Positions 48,807 through 58,821 of a stretch of 64,000 nt of DNA are shown piece by piece. The stretch's first letter is position 1; every line of letters starts with the position of its first letter. The stretch is taken from the NCBI RefSeq assembly GCF_001426345.1, contig NZ_LMEM01000012.1:90009-154008 (forward strand), in the 5' to 3' direction. The notes beneath the pieces are model-generated. The model worked only from the letters and a program-made list of their open reading frames with translations, searched no databases and was not told the origin of the DNA. Both the position numbers and the translations under genes were made by a program. The stretch comes from Devosia sp. Root436. GTDB lineage: Bacteria > Pseudomonadota > Alphaproteobacteria > Rhizobiales > Devosiaceae.

Positions 48807-49241
48807 ATGCTCAAGAATATTCCGCCGATCCTCGGCCCCGACCTGCTCGGCATATTGCGCGCCATGGGCCATGGCGACGAAATCGCCATCGTCGATGCCA
48901 ACTATCCGGCCGATGCGGCCGGGCCGGCTCTGGTGCGGCTCGACGGGGTCAGCGCCACCGACGCGCTCGACGCCATCCTGACGCTGATGCCACTGGACGA
49001 TTTCGTCGACGAGGCCGCGATCTGCATGCAGGTGGTGGGCGATGCGAGCAAGCGTGAGCCGGTGATGGACGCCTTCGAAGCCATCGTGAAGCAGCACGAG
49101 CCCGGCATGGGCCTCGCCTCGCTGGAGCGCTTCGCCTTCTACGAGCGGGTCAAGACCGGCTACGCCATCGTGCAGACCGGTGAGCGCCGGCTCTATGGCA
49201 ATATCCTGCTCAAGAAGGGCATCGTCCGCCCGGGGGCATAA
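48807..49241 (+). CDS. fucU: L-fucose mutarotase
   Basis: 144 residues, the RbsD/FucU fold. It matches FucU over its full length: MLKNIPPILGPDLLGILRAMGHGDEI, DANYPA, RFAFYERVKTGYAIVQTGERRLYGNILLKKG. The histidine in MGHGDE and the tyrosine pair near FYER are catalytic. It interconverts the anomers of L-fucose. The FucU-type C-terminus separates it from the ribose-specific RbsD. It is transcribed with gntR (GGAG eight bases before the ATG). Confidence 0.92.
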   Translation: MLKNIPPILGPDLLGILRAMGHGDEIAIVDANYPADAAGPALVRLDGVSATDALDAILTLMPLDDFVDEAAICMQVVGDASKREPVMDAFEAIVKQHEPGMGLASLERFAFYERVKTGYAIVQTGERRLYGNILLKKGIVRPGA

Positions 49242-49283
49242 AACGGGCGGGCGAACGCATTCCGCCAAACTCGCCCTCGACAG

Positions 49284-49297
49284 ACTAACATGTTAGC
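49284..49297. promoter_or_regulatory. GntR-type operator, copy 3 (FAH gene)
   Basis: ACTAACATGTTAGC lies 41 bp upstream of the FAH-family start and 43 bp past fucU. It suggests a separate regulated promoter for this gene. Confidence 0.85.
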
Positions 49298-49337
49298 TCT
49301 ATGGCCTTTGTCCAAAGCCAACAGGAAGACCTGACCC

Positions 49338-50189
49338 ATGAAACTGCTCCGCATTGGCGCCAAGGGCGCAGAAAAGCCCGCCATTCTGGCCGAGGACGGC
49401 ACCATTCGCGACCTCTCCGGCATTGTCGGCGATATCGGTGGCCAGGCGCTGACCCCGGAAGGGCTGGTGAAAATCCGCGCCGCCGATATCGGCGTGCTGC
49501 CCAGGCTCGATGCAGGCCAGCGCATCGGGCCCTGCGTGGCCGATGTGGGAAAATTCATCTGCATCGGGCTCAACTATGCCGATCATGCCGCCGAAACCGG
49601 CGCCGCCATCCCGGCCGAGCCGATCATCTTCATGAAGGCCACCAGCGCCATCATCGGACCGAATGACGATGTGATCATCCCCAAGAACGCGATCAAGCCG
49701 GATTGGGAAGTCGAGCTGGGTGTCGTCATCGGCAAGGAGGCCCGCTATGTCGACGAGGCCGACGCCATGGAGCATGTCGCCGGCTATTGCGTGGTCAACG
49801 ACGTTTCCGAGCGCCATTTCCAGACCGAGCGCGGCGGCACCTGGGACAAGGGCAAGGGCAGCGACACTTTCGGCCCCATCGGCCCCTGGCTGGTGACCAA
49901 GGACGAAGTGGCCGACCCGCAGAACCTCAAGATGTGGCTCGACGTCGATGGGCATCGCTACCAGAACGGCTCAACCAGGACGATGATCTTCGGCGTCGCC
50001 CATGTGGTGAGCTATGTCAGCCAGTTCATGAGCCTGCAGCCGGGCGACATCATTTCCACCGGCACCCCGCCCGGCGTCGGCATGGGCATCAAGCCGGACC
50101 CGGTCTGGCTCAAGCCCGGCAACGTGATGCGGCTGGGCATCGAAGGCCTGGGCGAGCAGACGCAGAATGTGAAGGCGTATGGCGCCTGA
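49338..50189 (+). CDS. fumarylacetoacetate hydrolase family protein, probable 2,4-diketo-3-deoxy-L-fuconate hydrolase
   Basis: 283 residues. FAH-fold metal and active-site blocks: FICIGLNYADHAAETG, EPIIFMKATSAI, KPDWEVELGVVIG (metal-binding acidic residues), CVVNDVSERHFQTERGGTWDKGKGSDTFGPIGPWL and GDIISTGTPPGVGMG. The protein resembles the hydrolases that split 2,4-diketo-3-deoxy-L-fuconate into pyruvate and L-lactate. That product fits the co-regulated lldD. Ureidoglycolate lyase or acylpyruvase activity cannot be excluded from sequence. Confidence 0.88.
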   Translation: MKLLRIGAKGAEKPAILAEDGTIRDLSGIVGDIGGQALTPEGLVKIRAADIGVLPRLDAGQRIGPCVADVGKFICIGLNYADHAAETGAAIPAEPIIFMKATSAIIGPNDDVIIPKNAIKPDWEVELGVVIGKEARYVDEADAMEHVAGYCVVNDVSERHFQTERGGTWDKGKGSDTFGPIGPWLVTKDEVADPQNLKMWLDVDGHRYQNGSTRTMIFGVAHVVSYVSQFMSLQPGDIISTGTPPGVGMGIKPDPVWLKPGNVMRLGIEGLGEQTQNVKAYGA

Positions 50190-50207
50190 TCACCGACGCC
50201 ACTTCCG

Positions 50208-50228
50208 CCTCTCCCCTTGAGGGAGAGG
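50208..50228. repeat. short CCTCTCCC/GGGAGAGG hairpin repeat
   Basis: CCTCTCCC-cttga-GGGAGAGG lies between two convergent genes. It is the same unit as the first arm at 3307 and may act as a weak terminator. Confidence 0.6.
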
Positions 50229-50248
50229 GACGACCTGACGCGTTACGC

Positions 50249-51421
50249 TCAGCGCGAGGCCAGCGAAAAACCCTTAGAGCTGAACGAGAAGAACCGGTTC
50301 AGCAGACCCGATAGCGGTGGCCAGGTCATGATGTTGACTGATGTGTCGCGGATGGCGGCGTGGAATGGCGTGGCGGGCACGAACCACTTGGCCATGCGCC
50401 GCCCGGCACGCTGCTTTTCCCGCACCAGCGGCCGCAGACCCTGCTCGAACCGCGCTAGCGCCGCCTCGATGTCGGCGGTACCATCGAGCACCTGGCCGAG
50501 CGCCCGCCCGCCGGCCAAAGCCAGCGACGCGCCCTGTCCCGCCATCAGCGACACTGCGTAGGCGGCATCGCCCACGAGGATGGTGCGCTGGCTTTGCCAA
50601 TGGGCCATCTCCACCTGCGCCACCACATCATAGTAGATATCCTCGGGGCCCGGGGCGGCCGCCAGCGTTTCGGGCAGCACCCAGCCGAGGTCGCCAAAGG
50701 CGGCTTTGAGCCCCGGCAGCGGGTCGCGCGGGCGTTCACGGCTCGCGTCCCGAATGACGAAAAAGGCCATGATCCGACCGGAGTCGACCTCGTAGAGGCC
50801 GGCCATGCGGTCCTTGATTGCCATCATCTTGAAGTCGCCCGCCAGCATGTCAGCCACAGCGGGGCTGTTGAAGAAGTAGGCGGCGGTGTGAAAACCCAGA
50901 TAGCGCAAGAAGCGCTCTTCCGGGCCAAAGACCAGATGGCGCACCGCCGAATGAATGCCGTCGGCGCCGACCAACAGGTCGGCTTCGAGACTCTGGCCAT
51001 CGGCCAGCGTGACCGCAACGCCCTTTTCACCAGTGTCGAGCGACGCGATCTCGCTCGCATATCGAACCGTGGCCTCGTCCGGCAGGGCATCATGCAGCAC
51101 CTGCTCGATATCGCCGCGCAGGATGGGAAACAGCTTGCCGCCGGCCGCAGCGCCTATCTGTTCATAGTCCATCTGCGAACCGATACGGCCGGCGCCGTTG
51201 ACGAAATCGACCTTGTCCACGCCCCGCGCATGCGCCTTGAGGGGGGCGATGACACCGAGTTCCTCGGCGGCAGCGTAGCCGGGACCGAAGAAATCGAGCA
51301 TATAGCCGCCAGCCCGCAGGCTGGGCGCCTTTTCGAGCAATGTGACACCCCACCCGGCCCGACCGAGGGCAATGGCGGTTGCAAGGCCGGCAATACCGGC
51401 ACCGGAAATGATGGCTTTCAT
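50249..51421 (-). CDS. FAD-dependent monooxygenase (PHBH-like group)
   Basis: 390 residues. FAD motifs are GAGIAGLATAIALGRAG (7-23), the LLVGADGIHSAVR block and LVGDAAYAVSLMAGQGASLAL. The layout matches group A flavoprotein hydroxylases, including aromatic-ring hydroxylases and antibiotic-modifying monooxygenases. The substrate is unknown. A TetR gene ends five bases upstream on the same strand and a likely TetR operator precedes that gene, so the pair looks like a self-contained inducible detoxification unit. Confidence 0.88.
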   Translation of the reverse strand: MKAIISGAGIAGLATAIALGRAGWGVTLLEKAPSLRAGGYMLDFFGPGYAAAEELGVIAPLKAHARGVDKVDFVNGAGRIGSQMDYEQIGAAAGGKLFPILRGDIEQVLHDALPDEATVRYASEIASLDTGEKGVAVTLADGQSLEADLLVGADGIHSAVRHLVFGPEERFLRYLGFHTAAYFFNSPAVADMLAGDFKMMAIKDRMAGLYEVDSGRIMAFFVIRDASRERPRDPLPGLKAAFGDLGWVLPETLAAAPGPEDIYYDVVAQVEMAHWQSQRTILVGDAAYAVSLMAGQGASLALAGGRALGQVLDGTADIEAALARFEQGLRPLVREKQRAGRRMAKWFVPATPFHAAIRDTSVNIMTWPPLSGLLNRFFSFSSKGFSLASR

Positions 51422-51426
51422 GGCTT

Positions 51427-51996
51427 TCAGCTTTCTTCTGGTGCGATTGTGTCGACAAAAGTGCCCCACGCCACCAACTGGCTCTCGCGCCGCTCCGGAA
51501 ACAGTTGCCGATGTATGGCAAGCCCGTCGCCGGCGATCAGGATCAGTGCCGCAAGCCGTCCCCGCTCGGCCGGGGAAAAGCGGGTAGGCGCCAGCAATTC
51601 GAGCGCGGCGACGAAATTCTCCTCCGCCATGCGCACAAGGTGCGCCAGCCGGCGCCGCAGGTCGGGATCGGCCTGGGCACGGGCGACAAAGGCGAGATAG
51701 GCGCCCGCGAGGCCCGGATCGTCATCCATCTGCGCCGCCGTCTCGGCGCCCAGCGCCAACAGCCAGTCGCGCAGTGGCGTGCCCGGTTGCGGCCGCATAC
51801 CGTCCATGCCGAGCAGGAAGGTCTCGAACGCCGCCAGCACGACGGCATTGAGCGTCTCGAAATGATGGAACACGTTGGCCTTGCTGACCCCCGCTTCGCG
51901 CGCCAGGCTGGCCGCCGTCAAACCGGCAGCCCCCTCACGCGCCAGCAGGCGCATCGCCGCCGCAACGATCTCGTCCCGCTTTCCGGCTCTGGGCAT
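51427..51996 (-). CDS. TetR-family repressor
   Basis: 189 residues from the ATG at 51996 (GGAG six bases upstream). The helix-turn-helix at about 5-50 reads RDEIVAAAMRLLAREGAAGLTAASLAREAGVSKANVFHHF. The C-terminal domain (about 60-185) binds an unknown ligand. It is co-transcribed with the flavin monooxygenase, the probable target through the palindrome at 52021-52040. Confidence 0.92.
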   Translation of the reverse strand: MPRAGKRDEIVAAAMRLLAREGAAGLTAASLAREAGVSKANVFHHFETLNAVVLAAFETFLLGMDGMRPQPGTPLRDWLLALGAETAAQMDDDPGLAGAYLAFVARAQADPDLRRRLAHLVRMAEENFVAALELLAPTRFSPAERGRLAALILIAGDGLAIHRQLFPERRESQLVAWGTFVDTIAPEES

Positions 51997-52020
51997 CAGC
52001 ATCTCCAAAATGGCACTATA

Positions 52021-52040
52021 CTGACCAACCGATCGGTCAG
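52021..52040. promoter_or_regulatory. probable TetR operator
   Basis: CTGACCAACCGATCGGTCAG holds the perfect palindrome ACCGATCGGT (52028-52037) and flanking CTGACC/GGTCAG arms. It lies 24 bp upstream of the TetR start, the usual place for an autoregulatory site. Confidence 0.75.
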
Positions 52041-52336
52041 CAACCCGACGAGGAGATTTTGTTGCCTGTGGGTAGGGTGGGTGAGGCAGGCGTATGGGGC
52101 CAAGGCCGGCAGTGTCTAGTCATGAGCATTGGGTTACGCGATGCTATCCCGGCATAGGCGAGATCCATCCTGAGAGGACACTGCGCTATCTCAAGACGGA
52201 TTCCGGCTGGAGCCTGTCCTCGGGCGCGAGGCGAACCGGGGCCGGAATGACACCGTGTTTTTGAGCCAGGCACCTGTTGTAGGCCGCCCTGGGGCTGGGC
52301 GCGATTGCCGATTATCTCTGCTCATCCCCCGCCAAA

Positions 52337-52402
52337 GTGGGAATGACCGTTTCACTTGCGCCATTGCAAGGGTCAGTCCCGCTTTCGCGGGAATGACCCG
52401 GC
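52337..52402. repeat. GTCATTCCCGC repeat units
   Basis: CCCCGCCAAAGTGGGAATGACC and TCCCGCTTTCGCGGGAATGACC occur close together and match the arms of the repeat at 27980-28051. They are degenerate copies. Confidence 0.6.
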
Positions 52403-52475
52403 AAAGGTGAATAACCGGGTGACAATAAATGGCGCCACAGGACCTGAATGTCGATTGGCACAAAGTCCCGCCGGG

Positions 52476-52871
52476 TCAGGGCCGCCTGGCCACCAGGTCG
52501 ATCTCCACCAGCGCCCCGACCGCCAAAGCGGTGACGCCGACCGTGGTCCGGGCGGGGAGTTTGCCTGGCTCGAAAAAGCTCGGCCACAGCGCATTGAGCG
52601 CAGCATAGTCGCGCTCGAAGTGGGTGAGATAGATGCGGGCCATGGTGACGTGTTCGAGCCCAAGCCCGATACCGCCGAGCACGATCCTGAGATTGTCGAT
52701 CACGCGCATGGTCTGCGCCTCGATGCCATCCGGCAGGGGGGCATCGGGCGCTGCCGGATCGGTCGGCATCTGGCCGGTGACGAACACGAAGCCGTCGGTC
52801 TCGACGGCATGGGAAAAGGGGGCGACCGGCTGCGGGCCGGCCGCAACCAGGTGGTGGATCATTTCACTCAT
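52476..52871 (-). CDS. RidA-family (YjgF/UK114) protein
   Basis: 131 residues. It has the chorismate-mutase-like trimer fold with PFSHAVETDGFVFVTGQMPTD, VIDNLRIVLGGIGLGLEHVTMARIYL and LPARTTVGVTALAVGALVEIDLVA. The conserved arginine in PARTTV is the RidA signature; it removes reactive enamine/imine intermediates from amino-acid metabolism. The Tyr/Glu pattern suggests one of the Rid1-7 subgroups outside classic RidA. The ATG at 52871 has GGAG upstream. It is divergent from the DedA gene. Confidence 0.9.
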   Translation of the reverse strand: MSEMIHHLVAAGPQPVAPFSHAVETDGFVFVTGQMPTDPAAPDAPLPDGIEAQTMRVIDNLRIVLGGIGLGLEHVTMARIYLTHFERDYAALNALWPSFFEPGKLPARTTVGVTALAVGALVEIDLVARRP

Positions 52872-52979
52872 ATGACACTCCGGCGTGATAGAGCTTGAGC
52901 GTCGTCCCCGTCGCGGCGATAAGTCAATCTCCGGTGGGCGTTGCGCACCGTTCCTTGGCGCACCGGGACCATCAGCTTC

Positions 52980-53681
52980 ATGTTCGATATCTTCCACACC
53001 GTTTCGGCCTATCTCGAGAGCTTTCTCGACGCTATCTCGGGCAATTTCTGGCTGACTTTCTGGTTCATCTTCGCCGTGGCCATCGGCGAGGCGGTGTTCA
53101 TCCTGGGACTCTTTGTGCCATCGACCCCTGTATTGCTGATGGCCGGCGGCATCATCGCCGAAGGCCGCCTGCCCTTCTGGGAAGTGTATTTTGCCGCTGT
53201 CATCGGCGCCATTATCGGCGACGCCATCTCCTATATGATCGGCCATTTCCTCAAGGACTCGATCAAGGAGATGTGGCCGTTCAGGAACCACAAGCCGCTG
53301 ATTGCCCGCGGCGAAGTGTTTTTCGCCCGTCATGGCGGCAAGGCGGTGTTCATCGGCCGGTTCATTCCGGGCGTGAAGGCCGTCATCCCCGGCGTCGCCG
53401 GGATCATGGGCATGAAATACGGTCACTTCACCATCATCAACGTCACCTCGGCCTTTGTCTGGGCTGCGGCCCATATCCTGCCCGGCATGCTGCTGACTGC
53501 CTGGCTCAAGTCCATCGGGCTGTCGCTGGAACTGGTGATCGTCGTCGGCACCATCATCCTGGCGGCCTTATTCATGCTGGTGCACTACCACCGCCGCATC
53601 CTGCTGTTCTTCGCACCGTGGCTGGGTGGTTTCGGGCGATCCATCAAGGCCCGCTGGGGCGCCCAGGAACCGACGCACTGA
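52980..53681 (+). CDS. DedA-family membrane protein
   Basis: 233 residues. The SNARE-associated/DedA fold includes FWFIFAVAIGEAVFILGLFVPSTPVLLMAG, GAIIGDAISYMIG, ARHGGKAVFIGRFIPGVKAVIPGVAGIMGMKYGHFT and AAAHILPGMLLTA. The conserved FIGRFIPGVK and glycine-rich loop belong to the family that flips undecaprenyl phosphate or other lipids. The ATG at 52980 lacks a clear ribosome site. A longer in-frame start at 52941 adds 13 unlikely residues. Confidence 0.92.
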   Translation: MFDIFHTVSAYLESFLDAISGNFWLTFWFIFAVAIGEAVFILGLFVPSTPVLLMAGGIIAEGRLPFWEVYFAAVIGAIIGDAISYMIGHFLKDSIKEMWPFRNHKPLIARGEVFFARHGGKAVFIGRFIPGVKAVIPGVAGIMGMKYGHFTIINVTSAFVWAAAHILPGMLLTAWLKSIGLSLELVIVVGTIILAALFMLVHYHRRILLFFAPWLGGFGRSIKARWGAQEPTH

Positions 53682-53747
53682 AACCGCCCGTGACGATCAC
53701 GAAGTGCTGCCTTGCAGGGTGAGGCAAAGAGGTCCACTCTAGCCGGC

Positions 53748-54311
53748 ATGCGCCGCTGGATTGCCCGTTTCCGGTTCGTCATCGCCCTTGCCGGGCCGCT
53801 CACCGCGTTTGCCCTGGTGCTGCCCGCAACGGCCCAGACCGGAGAGGACGCCGCGCTCGATGCGCTGTTTGCCGAGCTACGCACGGCCCCCGATGCCGCC
53901 ACGGCGCAGCGCATAGCCAACCAGATATGGGACGAGTGGACGCATCCGGATGACTTCATCCTCTATACGAGCATGATCGACGTGCTGGAGATGCGCCAGC
54001 GCCGTAGCCCCGCCGACGTTATCGCCCTGCTGGACCATATCCTGGACGGCCATCCCACCTATGCCGAAGCCTGGAACCAGCGGGCGACGATGTATTTCAT
54101 GCAGGGCGACTATGAGCGCTCACTCGCCGATATCGAAAGGACGCTGGAACTGGAACCGCGCCATTTCGGAGCCCTGGCCGGCAAGGCCATCATCTATCTC
54201 GAACTCGACCAGCGGGACCTGGCGCTGGAGGCGATCACCGCGGCGCTGGCCATTCACCCGTTTCTCGCCGAAAAGGCCCTCTTTCCGGAACTGAACGCCC
54301 TGCCTATCTAG
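53748..54311 (+). CDS. secreted TPR-repeat protein
   Basis: 187 residues from the ATG at 53748. A signal peptide or N-terminal anchor (about 6-28, FRFVIALAGPLTAFALVLPATAQ) is followed by TPR-like helical pairs (about 100-170: YAEAWNQRATMYFMQGDYERSLADIERTLELEPRHFGALAGKAI). The function is unknown; such proteins scaffold envelope complexes. Its relation to the small acetyltransferase 13 bp downstream is only by position. Confidence 0.85.
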   Translation: MRRWIARFRFVIALAGPLTAFALVLPATAQTGEDAALDALFAELRTAPDAATAQRIANQIWDEWTHPDDFILYTSMIDVLEMRQRRSPADVIALLDHILDGHPTYAEAWNQRATMYFMQGDYERSLADIERTLELEPRHFGALAGKAIIYLELDQRDLALEAITAALAIHPFLAEKALFPELNALPI

Positions 54312-54324
54312 CCTTGGAACCACA

Positions 54325-54621
54325 ATGACCGATACCGAACTCACCGTCACCCGCGAGGATGGCCCGACGCGCGGCCGCTATCTCATCCGCCTTGCGCCGG
54401 GCTTCGAGGCGGAAATGACCTTCAGCAAGAGCGCCGACGGCACCATCACCATCGACCATACCGGCGTGCCACCGGAATATGAGGGGCGCGGTATCGCGGC
54501 AAAGCTGGTGAACAGAGCCATATCAGATGCGCGCGAGCAGGGATTCAAGATCGTCCCGGTCTGCTCCTATGTGGTCGCCCAGTTCCGCCGCCACCCCGAA
54601 TGGGCCGACCTGCGCGCCTGA
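54325..54621 (+). CDS. small GNAT-fold acetyltransferase (YjdJ-like)
   Basis: 98 residues, the short Gcn5-like type. The acetyl-CoA loop is in DHTGVPPEYEGRGIAAKLV, and CSYVVAQFRRHPEWADL is a family C-terminal signature. Short GNATs of this group have no known substrate. The stop abuts that of the convergent LprI-like gene. Confidence 0.9.
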   Translation: MTDTELTVTREDGPTRGRYLIRLAPGFEAEMTFSKSADGTITIDHTGVPPEYEGRGIAAKLVNRAISDAREQGFKIVPVCSYVVAQFRRHPEWADLRA

Positions 54622-55674
54622 TCACCAGCCGAAGCGCACCTGATCCTGCGTCTCGGCCTTGATGGCATCGAGCTTTTCCCAGGGAATGGTGATGGTCGGC
54701 GCCCCATAGGCATAGGCCGAGACCTCATAGGGCTGGAATTGAATGACCAGGCCATAGTCGTTGGAAAGGTCCCAGCGGCTCGGCTCCACCACGATCTCGG
54801 CAATGTCGCCGGCCGCTTCCACCTGCAGCCATTCGGCCGGATGCTCGGCCTGCAACTGCGCCCAGGCAGCCTCGACCAGGGTGTTGGCCCAATCGTCACC
54901 GGCAAAGATATCGCCGGCGACCAGCCCGCGATCCTCGGCCGTGAGGTAATGCAGGTAGCTGATGCTCCAATTGCCATGCGCCGCGCCGTGGCCATACCAA
55001 TAGGTGTTGACCGCAAGCGTGATGCGGCCGCTGCCGCCCAGTTCCTTGACCGCGAGCTTGACGCTGGTATCGGACGATGGATCGAGATCGCCGATCTCCC
55101 CGCCACCGGCCGGCGACAGGATGTCGGACTGGTTGGAAGCCATGTCCATCACGTAGCGATTGAAGGCCTCGGCCAGGGGATCGTCGGCATCGAGCAGCGG
55201 CATGACCAGCTCGTGGCTCGCCACCTTCCAGTATGAATCGGGATTGTCCGCCTCATTGGGATCCGGCAATGCGCCATAGATGGCCTTGATGAAGAATCGG
55301 TGCCCCTCGATCATGCGGCTCTGTTCCAGTGCGCCGCTGCGGGTGTTGAACTTCTCGACGAGGCACGAACCGTTATTTTCGCTGTAACGGCCGCTGGTCA
55401 TCGGCTGGGCGTCATCGGTGCAGGCGCGCTGGGCGTAGTCGAGCCAGTTGCGCTGGTCGGCGCGCATCAGCACCACCGAGTCCTTGGTCAACCCGCCGGT
55501 GGCGGTGGCGAAGGACTTGGCCAGCCGGTCATCGGCCGTCGACAGCTCGGGAATGTCGCAGATGGCATGCTCGAAAGGCGTGCCGGCCTTGCTGCAATCG
55601 AAGCTGGCGGCGGCGGCCGGCATGGCGAACAGCGCCAGCAGGGTTGCGGGAATGAGGATGCGGGACAGGTACAT
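54622..55674 (-). CDS. secreted protein with LprI-like N-terminus and RsiV-like C-terminus
   Basis: 350 residues. A signal peptide ends AAAASFDC. The N-terminal cysteine-containing LprI/DUF1311 domain (about 20-115: FDCSKAGTPFEHAICDIPELSTADDRLAKSF, LMRADQRNWLDYAQRAC) resembles lysozyme inhibitors. The C-terminal half (about 165-345, with YWYGHGAAHGNWSISYLHYLTAEDRGLVAGDIF) matches the DUF3298/RsiV lysozyme-binding domain. This layout suggests a periplasmic binding or inhibitor role. Confidence 0.82.
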   Translation of the reverse strand: MYLSRILIPATLLALFAMPAAAASFDCSKAGTPFEHAICDIPELSTADDRLAKSFATATGGLTKDSVVLMRADQRNWLDYAQRACTDDAQPMTSGRYSENNGSCLVEKFNTRSGALEQSRMIEGHRFFIKAIYGALPDPNEADNPDSYWKVASHELVMPLLDADDPLAEAFNRYVMDMASNQSDILSPAGGGEIGDLDPSSDTSVKLAVKELGGSGRITLAVNTYWYGHGAAHGNWSISYLHYLTAEDRGLVAGDIFAGDDWANTLVEAAWAQLQAEHPAEWLQVEAAGDIAEIVVEPSRWDLSNDYGLVIQFQPYEVSAYAYGAPTITIPWEKLDAIKAETQDQVRFGW

Positions 55675-55733
55675 GGCGAAACCTCGGCTGGAGCTGGCTT
55701 GACGCTGGCAGGTGGCCGCCGCCACGTCAACCG

Positions 55734-57500
<1,767 letters not shown>

Positions 57501-57636
57501 CAGGATCAGTCCTTGGGGAGACCGCTCCGACACTGTTAGCCCGTACCCCTCTAGAGTTCGTTAATAAAGTGCTGATGCGCGCGAGACGTGAACCCGCCGG
57601 CGGGTCAGCACGTTCTGCCCCCGAGAGGAGACCGCA

Positions 57637-58083
57637 ATGACCAAGCTCGAAACCAAAGTCCGCGCCTTGTTCGACGCCTATGCAAAGCGCAGCGACGACG
57701 CTCTGCAGGACCCGCCCAAGGAAGATATCGATGGCGTCGTCGGCGCCTTTGCGCCCTTCTTCGTCGAATCGAGCCCACGCGGCGTCATCGGCGGCGCCAA
57801 TGACGACCGGTTCCGCGCGATGATTCCCCAGGGCTTTGCGCGCTACCGCCAGGTCGGCGGCAAGCATATGACGGTCAAAGGGCTCAAGGTCATCGAGCTC
57901 GACCACTGCCATGCCGTGGCCGATGTCGACTGGGACTTCGCCTATACCAACAAGGCCGGCCAGAGCGGCCATGTGACCTTCACCAATTTCTACTTCGTCA
58001 CCGTGGCCGGCGGCACGGCCAAAGTGTTCGGCTATGTGACGCCCGACGAGGAGCAGGCGATGAAGGACCACGGCCTGGTCTAG
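57637..58083 (+). CDS. NTF2-like / SnoaL-type small protein
   Basis: 148 residues with an NTF2-like cone fold (VRALFDAYAKRSDDALQDP, HMTVKGLKVIELDHCHAVADVDWDF, TFTNFYFVTVAGGTAKVFGYVT). The function is unknown; such folds serve as ketosteroid-isomerase-type enzymes or binding proteins. GGAG six bases before the ATG supports the start. Its stop overlaps that of the convergent esterase by four bases. Confidence 0.85.
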   Translation: MTKLETKVRALFDAYAKRSDDALQDPPKEDIDGVVGAFAPFFVESSPRGVIGGANDDRFRAMIPQGFARYRQVGGKHMTVKGLKVIELDHCHAVADVDWDFAYTNKAGQSGHVTFTNFYFVTVAGGTAKVFGYVTPDEEQAMKDHGLV

Positions 58084-58697
58084 GCGCGGATCGTGGCCAG
58101 CCCGCTGAGGAAAGCCTGCGTCTCGCGCAATTCCTCGGGCCGCAATTCGTGGCCGCCCTGATGCCAGAATAGCGACGTCTCGGCACCATGGCCGGCGAAA
58201 TAGTCGCTGAGCCCCTGGGTCACGGCAGCCGGTGCCATCGGATCGCGCGTCCCCGCGGTGATCAGCACGCGCTTGCCGGTGAAATCGGCCTGGGGCGGGA
58301 AGAAGGGGATCAGCGGGTGCATCAGCACCGTGGCATCGAACAGCCCGGGTGACGCGAACTGCATGGCGGCCAGGATATTGGCGCCATTGGAATAGCCCAG
58401 CCCCACCACCTGTCGCGGCGCGCCCTCGGCTTTGCGCGCCACCACAAATGCCGTCATCGCCGCAGTGCGCAGGCGCAGGTCATCCATGTCGTAGACGCCC
58501 TCGCCGCTGCGCCGGAAATAGCGCAACGCCCCGCCCTCGCTGACATCGCCGCGCGGCGCGACGACGCGCGCGCCAGCCAGCAATTCGCCCGCCACGTCGA
58601 AGAACTGGTTTTCATCGCCGCCCGTGCCGTGAAACACCAGGAACAGCGGCGCGTGCTCAGCGGCGCCTTTGCTTTCGCGATAGTGATAATTGGCCAT
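58080..58697 (-). CDS. alpha/beta hydrolase, carboxylesterase/phospholipase type
   Basis: 205 residues from the ATG at 58697 (AGGAG upstream). The oxyanion motif FHGTGGDENQF, nucleophile GYSNGANI, acid in TAGTRDPM and histidine in QGGHELRPEE form a complete triad. The family includes small carboxylesterases and thioesterases similar to those linked with dioxygenases. The substrate is unknown. The start region of sdaA lies divergently 124 bp away. Confidence 0.88.
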   Translation of the reverse strand: MANYHYRESKGAAEHAPLFLVFHGTGGDENQFFDVAGELLAGARVVAPRGDVSEGGALRYFRRSGEGVYDMDDLRLRTAAMTAFVVARKAEGAPRQVVGLGYSNGANILAAMQFASPGLFDATVLMHPLIPFFPPQADFTGKRVLITAGTRDPMAPAAVTQGLSDYFAGHGAETSLFWHQGGHELRPEELRETQAFLSGLATIRA

Positions 58698-58821
58698 GCC
58701 CGATCTCCTGCAATTCGTGTTGGCCAGGATATCGGCCACCTGTCCGCCCGGCACAACCGGCTCCGGCGCCACGCACTGTTGCCGTTTGCGGAACAATGGG
58801 GGTTCATGCACAATGGCTCAT

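Larger units (their letters stand above)
51997..52475. other. 479-bp repeat-rich interval with a TetR operator
   Basis: It begins with the TetR operator (52021-52040) and then holds fragments of the GTCATCCCGG and GTCATTCCCGC repeat families (about 52143-52260 and 52337-52402). No gene is supported; a possible +1 strand reading from 52356 is only repeat sequence. Confidence 0.7.

Noticed and set aside
52476..53474. Long N-terminal extension of the RidA ORF
   Set aside because: The extension is antisense to dedA; RidA proteins are about 130 residues and a good start with ribosome site exists at 52871.
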